Positions 5,061 through 6,535 of a stretch of DNA of 6,535 nt are shown here, one piece after another. Under the pieces are notes generated by a model, which was not told the DNA's origin, did no database searches, and saw only the letters and a program-made list of their open reading frames with translations. Positions within the stretch are counted from its first letter, which is position 1; each line of letters starts with the position of its first letter. The DNA comes from Thermodesulfatator sp. (GTDB taxonomy: Bacteria; Desulfobacterota; Thermodesulfobacteria; Thermodesulfobacteriales; Thermodesulfobacteriaceae): the NCBI GenBank assembly GCA_026993045.1, contig JALWWR010000069.1:1-6535 (forward strand). Direction: 5' to 3'. A program made the translations under genes and the position numbers.

Positions 5061-5220
5061 TTGGCCATGAAGCCCGCCGAGGCAACACTAAAAGGATAGG
5101 GAGGGTCCTCTCCATCCTGGTGCAAGCTCCAGCCCCGGCTGGAGAAGCCGAAGGGATGGACGACCTTCCCCTTTTTGGCTAGCCGTCCTCGAAGCGGGCC
5201 GGCTAACACGGCACCCCGGG
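5045..5220 (+). ncRNA. ssrS: 6S RNA
   Basis: 6S RNA binds housekeeping RNA polymerase by imitating an open promoter and lowers transcription when growth slows. The stretch between zapA and rny folds as its rod. Closing stem: CCTGGGGTG (5045-5053) with CACCCCGGG (5212-5220), CGTG with CACG, TTGGCC (5061-5066) with GGCTAA (5201-5206), and GCCCGCCGAGG (5072-5082) with CCTCG-AA-GCGGGC (5187-5199). Then comes a symmetric central bubble of 16 bases on each side (5083-5098, 5171-5186), GGGAGGGTC (5099-5107) with GACCTTCCC (5162-5170), TCCATCC with GGATGGA, and an apical hairpin CTCCAGCC/GGCTGGAG in the GCAAGC...GAGAAGCC context typical of 6S. The GGCACC...CGGG 3' end also parallels E. coli 6S. Mature ends are estimates. 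The closing stem is followed by TCTCTTTT (5221-5228), which may help termination. The 5' end overlaps the zapA coding sequence. Confidence 0.88.
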
Positions 5221-5260
5221 TCTCTTTTAGCCCTCCCCTTTTCCCTGCGGAAGTCCATAA

Positions 5261-5267
5261 AGGAGGT
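5261..5267 (+). promoter_or_regulatory. Strong ribosome binding site of rny
   Basis: AGGAGGT, preceded by AA, is a near-perfect anti-16S complement 8 bases before the ATG at 5276. No convincing promoter is visible between the 6S RNA end and this site, so rny is probably expressed from upstream. Confidence 0.75.
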
Positions 5268-5275
5268 CGTGGTCT

Positions 5276-6535
5276 ATGGAATGGTTGGTAGCGGTATTAG
5301 CTCTAGTGCTTGGGGGGGCTATAGGGGCGGTGGCGGCCTTAAAGTTGCGCCAGAAAGAAGAACTACGGGAAAGGGAGGCCGCGGAACGGGAAGCCCAGAT
5401 CATCCTGGAACGGGCCCGGCGCGAAGCCGAGACCATTGCCCAGGAGGCCCGGATCAAGGCCAAAGAGGAACTCTTAAAGGCCAAAGAGAAGCTGGAAGAG
5501 GAAAATCGTCAAAAACTAAAGGAGATCGAAAGCAAAGAGATCAAGCTGGCCCAGCGGGAAGAGCAGATTAACGTCCGCGAAAAAGAGATCCAGCGTCTGG
5601 AAGAGACTCTACGGGCCCAGCGGGCTGAGGTGGAAAAGACCCAAGAAGAGTTGCGGCGTAAAGAAGAAGAACTCCAGGCCTTGATCCAAGAAGAAAAGAA
5701 AAAGCTCGAAGAAGTGGCCCATCTCAGCGAAGAGGAGGCTCGGGAGATTCTTCTTTCCCGGGTGGAAGAAGAGGCCCGGGAAGAGGCGGCTCGCATCCTC
5801 CTGCGGGTGGAGTCCGAAACCAAAGAAGAGGCCAAACGCAAAGCCCAGGAAATCCTGGCCCTGGCTATTTCCCGATGCGCCGCGGAATTCGTTACGGAGA
5901 AGACCGTTTCCGTGGTGCCCTTACCCAGCGAAGATATGAAAGGGCGCATTATCGGGCGCGAGGGGCGTAACATCCGGGCCTTTGAGGCCGCCACCGGGGT
6001 AGACGTGCTTATTGACGACACTCCGGAAGTGGTGGTGCTTTCCTGTTTTAATCCGGTGCGGCGGGAGATTGCCCGGCAGGCCTTGGAACGGCTGGTAGCC
6101 GACGGCCGGATCCATCCCGCCCGGATCGAGGAGGTGGTGCAAAAGGTAGAAGAGGAGATGGAGGTCACCATCAAGGAAACCGGGGAGAAGGCGGCCTTTG
6201 ACGTGGGGGTCTATGGCTTGCATCCGGAGTTGATCAAACTTCTAGGTAAACTCCGCTATCGGACCAGTTACACCCAGAACGTCCTCCAGCATTCCATGGA
6301 GGTGGCCTTTATCTGCGGGGTGATGGCCGGAGAACTAGGGTTGGATGTGAAAAAGGCCAAAAGGGCGGGGCTGCTGCATGATATTGGCAAGGCCGTGGAC
6401 TATGAACAAGAAGGTCCCCACGCCTTGATTGGGGCGGATCTGGCCCGCAAGTACGGCGAGGATGAAGAGATTGTAAACGCCATTGCCGCTCACCATGAAG
6501 ACCTCCCCGCCCAGTCGGTATTGGCGGTCTTGGTG
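5276..6535 (+). CDS. rny: Ribonuclease Y, 3' end outside the window
   Basis: RNase Y is a membrane-anchored endoribonuclease that starts mRNA decay. The 420 codons seen show the family order: an N-terminal membrane segment (about residues 3-22, rich in Val, Ala, Leu and Gly), a long charged coiled coil (about 24-190), a KH RNA-binding domain with [15 protein letters not shown] (223-237), and an HD metal-dependent phosphohydrolase domain with His339 (VLQHSMEVA), the LLHDIGK motif (His368-Asp369) and AAHHED (His406-His407). About 100 residues of a usual 520 are missing at the edge. The frame is open with no defects. It follows the 6S RNA by about 55 bases; the shared direction suggests that zapB, zapA, 6S RNA and rny can be read together. 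Confidence 0.97.
   Translation, partial: MEWLVAVLALVLGGAIGAVAALKLRQKEELREREAAEREAQIILERARREAETIAQEARIKAKEELLKAKEKLEEENRQKLKEIESKEIKLAQREEQINVREKEIQRLEETLRAQRAEVEKTQEELRRKEEELQALIQEEKKKLEEVAHLSEEEAREILLSRVEEEAREEAARILLRVESETKEEAKRKAQEILALAISRCAAEFVTEKTVSVVPLPSEDMKGRIIGREGRNIRAFEAATGVDVLIDDTPEVVVLSCFNPVRREIARQALERLVADGRIHPARIEEVVQKVEEEMEVTIKETGEKAAFDVGVYGLHPELIKLLGKLRYRTSYTQNVLQHSMEVAFICGVMAGELGLDVKKAKRAGLLHDIGKAVDYEQEGPHALIGADLARKYGEDEEIVNAIAAHHEDLPAQSVLAVLV

Noticed and set aside
5061..5228. Signal recognition particle (4.5S) RNA as the identity of the structured RNA
   Set aside because: The conserved SRP apical sequence (GGTCAGG...GGAAGG...AGCAGCC) is absent. The long rod with a symmetric central bubble and the zapA context fit 6S RNA instead.
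5509..6174. 221-codon open frame on the minus strand, very rich in Ser and Arg
   Set aside because: It is the antisense image of the Glu/Lys/Arg-rich coiled coil of RNase Y; such regions keep the opposite frame open. It has no recognisable domain.
1..6535. CRISPR array, insertion sequence, prophage or defence genes
   Set aside because: No spaced repeats, terminal inverted repeats, transposase, integrase or nuclease-effector frames are present; all long frames are accounted for by housekeeping genes.

Overview
The window (about half G+C) is compact bacterial housekeeping DNA with no sign of phage, transposons or CRISPR. Several features suggest a thermophilic, Thermodesulfobacteria- or Deltaproteobacteria-like organism: a flavin-dependent thymidylate synthase (ThyX), argC directly behind rplM-rpsI, a zapB-zapA-6S RNA-rny order, and proteins rich in Glu, Lys and Arg. 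This placement is inference from gene content, not a phylogeny.

The left part (1-2457, minus strand) is one tightly packed operon read right to left: rplM (L13), rpsI (S9), argC (arginine biosynthesis) and truA (tRNA pseudouridine synthase, cut by the window edge). A roughly 200-base control region (2458-2657) separates it from a plus-strand tRNA-Gln(TTG) gene. That region carries a good tRNA promoter, and a consensus -35 box for the opposite strand lies on the same bases.

The middle (2734-4459, minus strand) is a second operon: an uncharacterised 91-residue protein, dut and a divergent thyX. dUTPase makes dUMP and ThyX methylates it to dTMP, and the two genes overlap as ATGA, so a two-step dTMP route is translationally linked. 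thyX ends one base from the tRNA gene, tail to tail.

The right part (4526-6535, plus strand) diverges from a 66-base promoter region: a zapB-like coiled-coil gene, zapA, 6S RNA (ssrS) and rny (RNase Y, cut by the window edge). The 6S RNA is not in the open frames. It is recognised from its long closing stem, symmetric central bubble and apical arm, and its 5' end overlaps the end of zapA.

No wholly new system is evident. The most unusual items are the divergent, insertion-bearing ThyX, the nested 6S RNA, and two very compact divergent promoter regions with small repeats.
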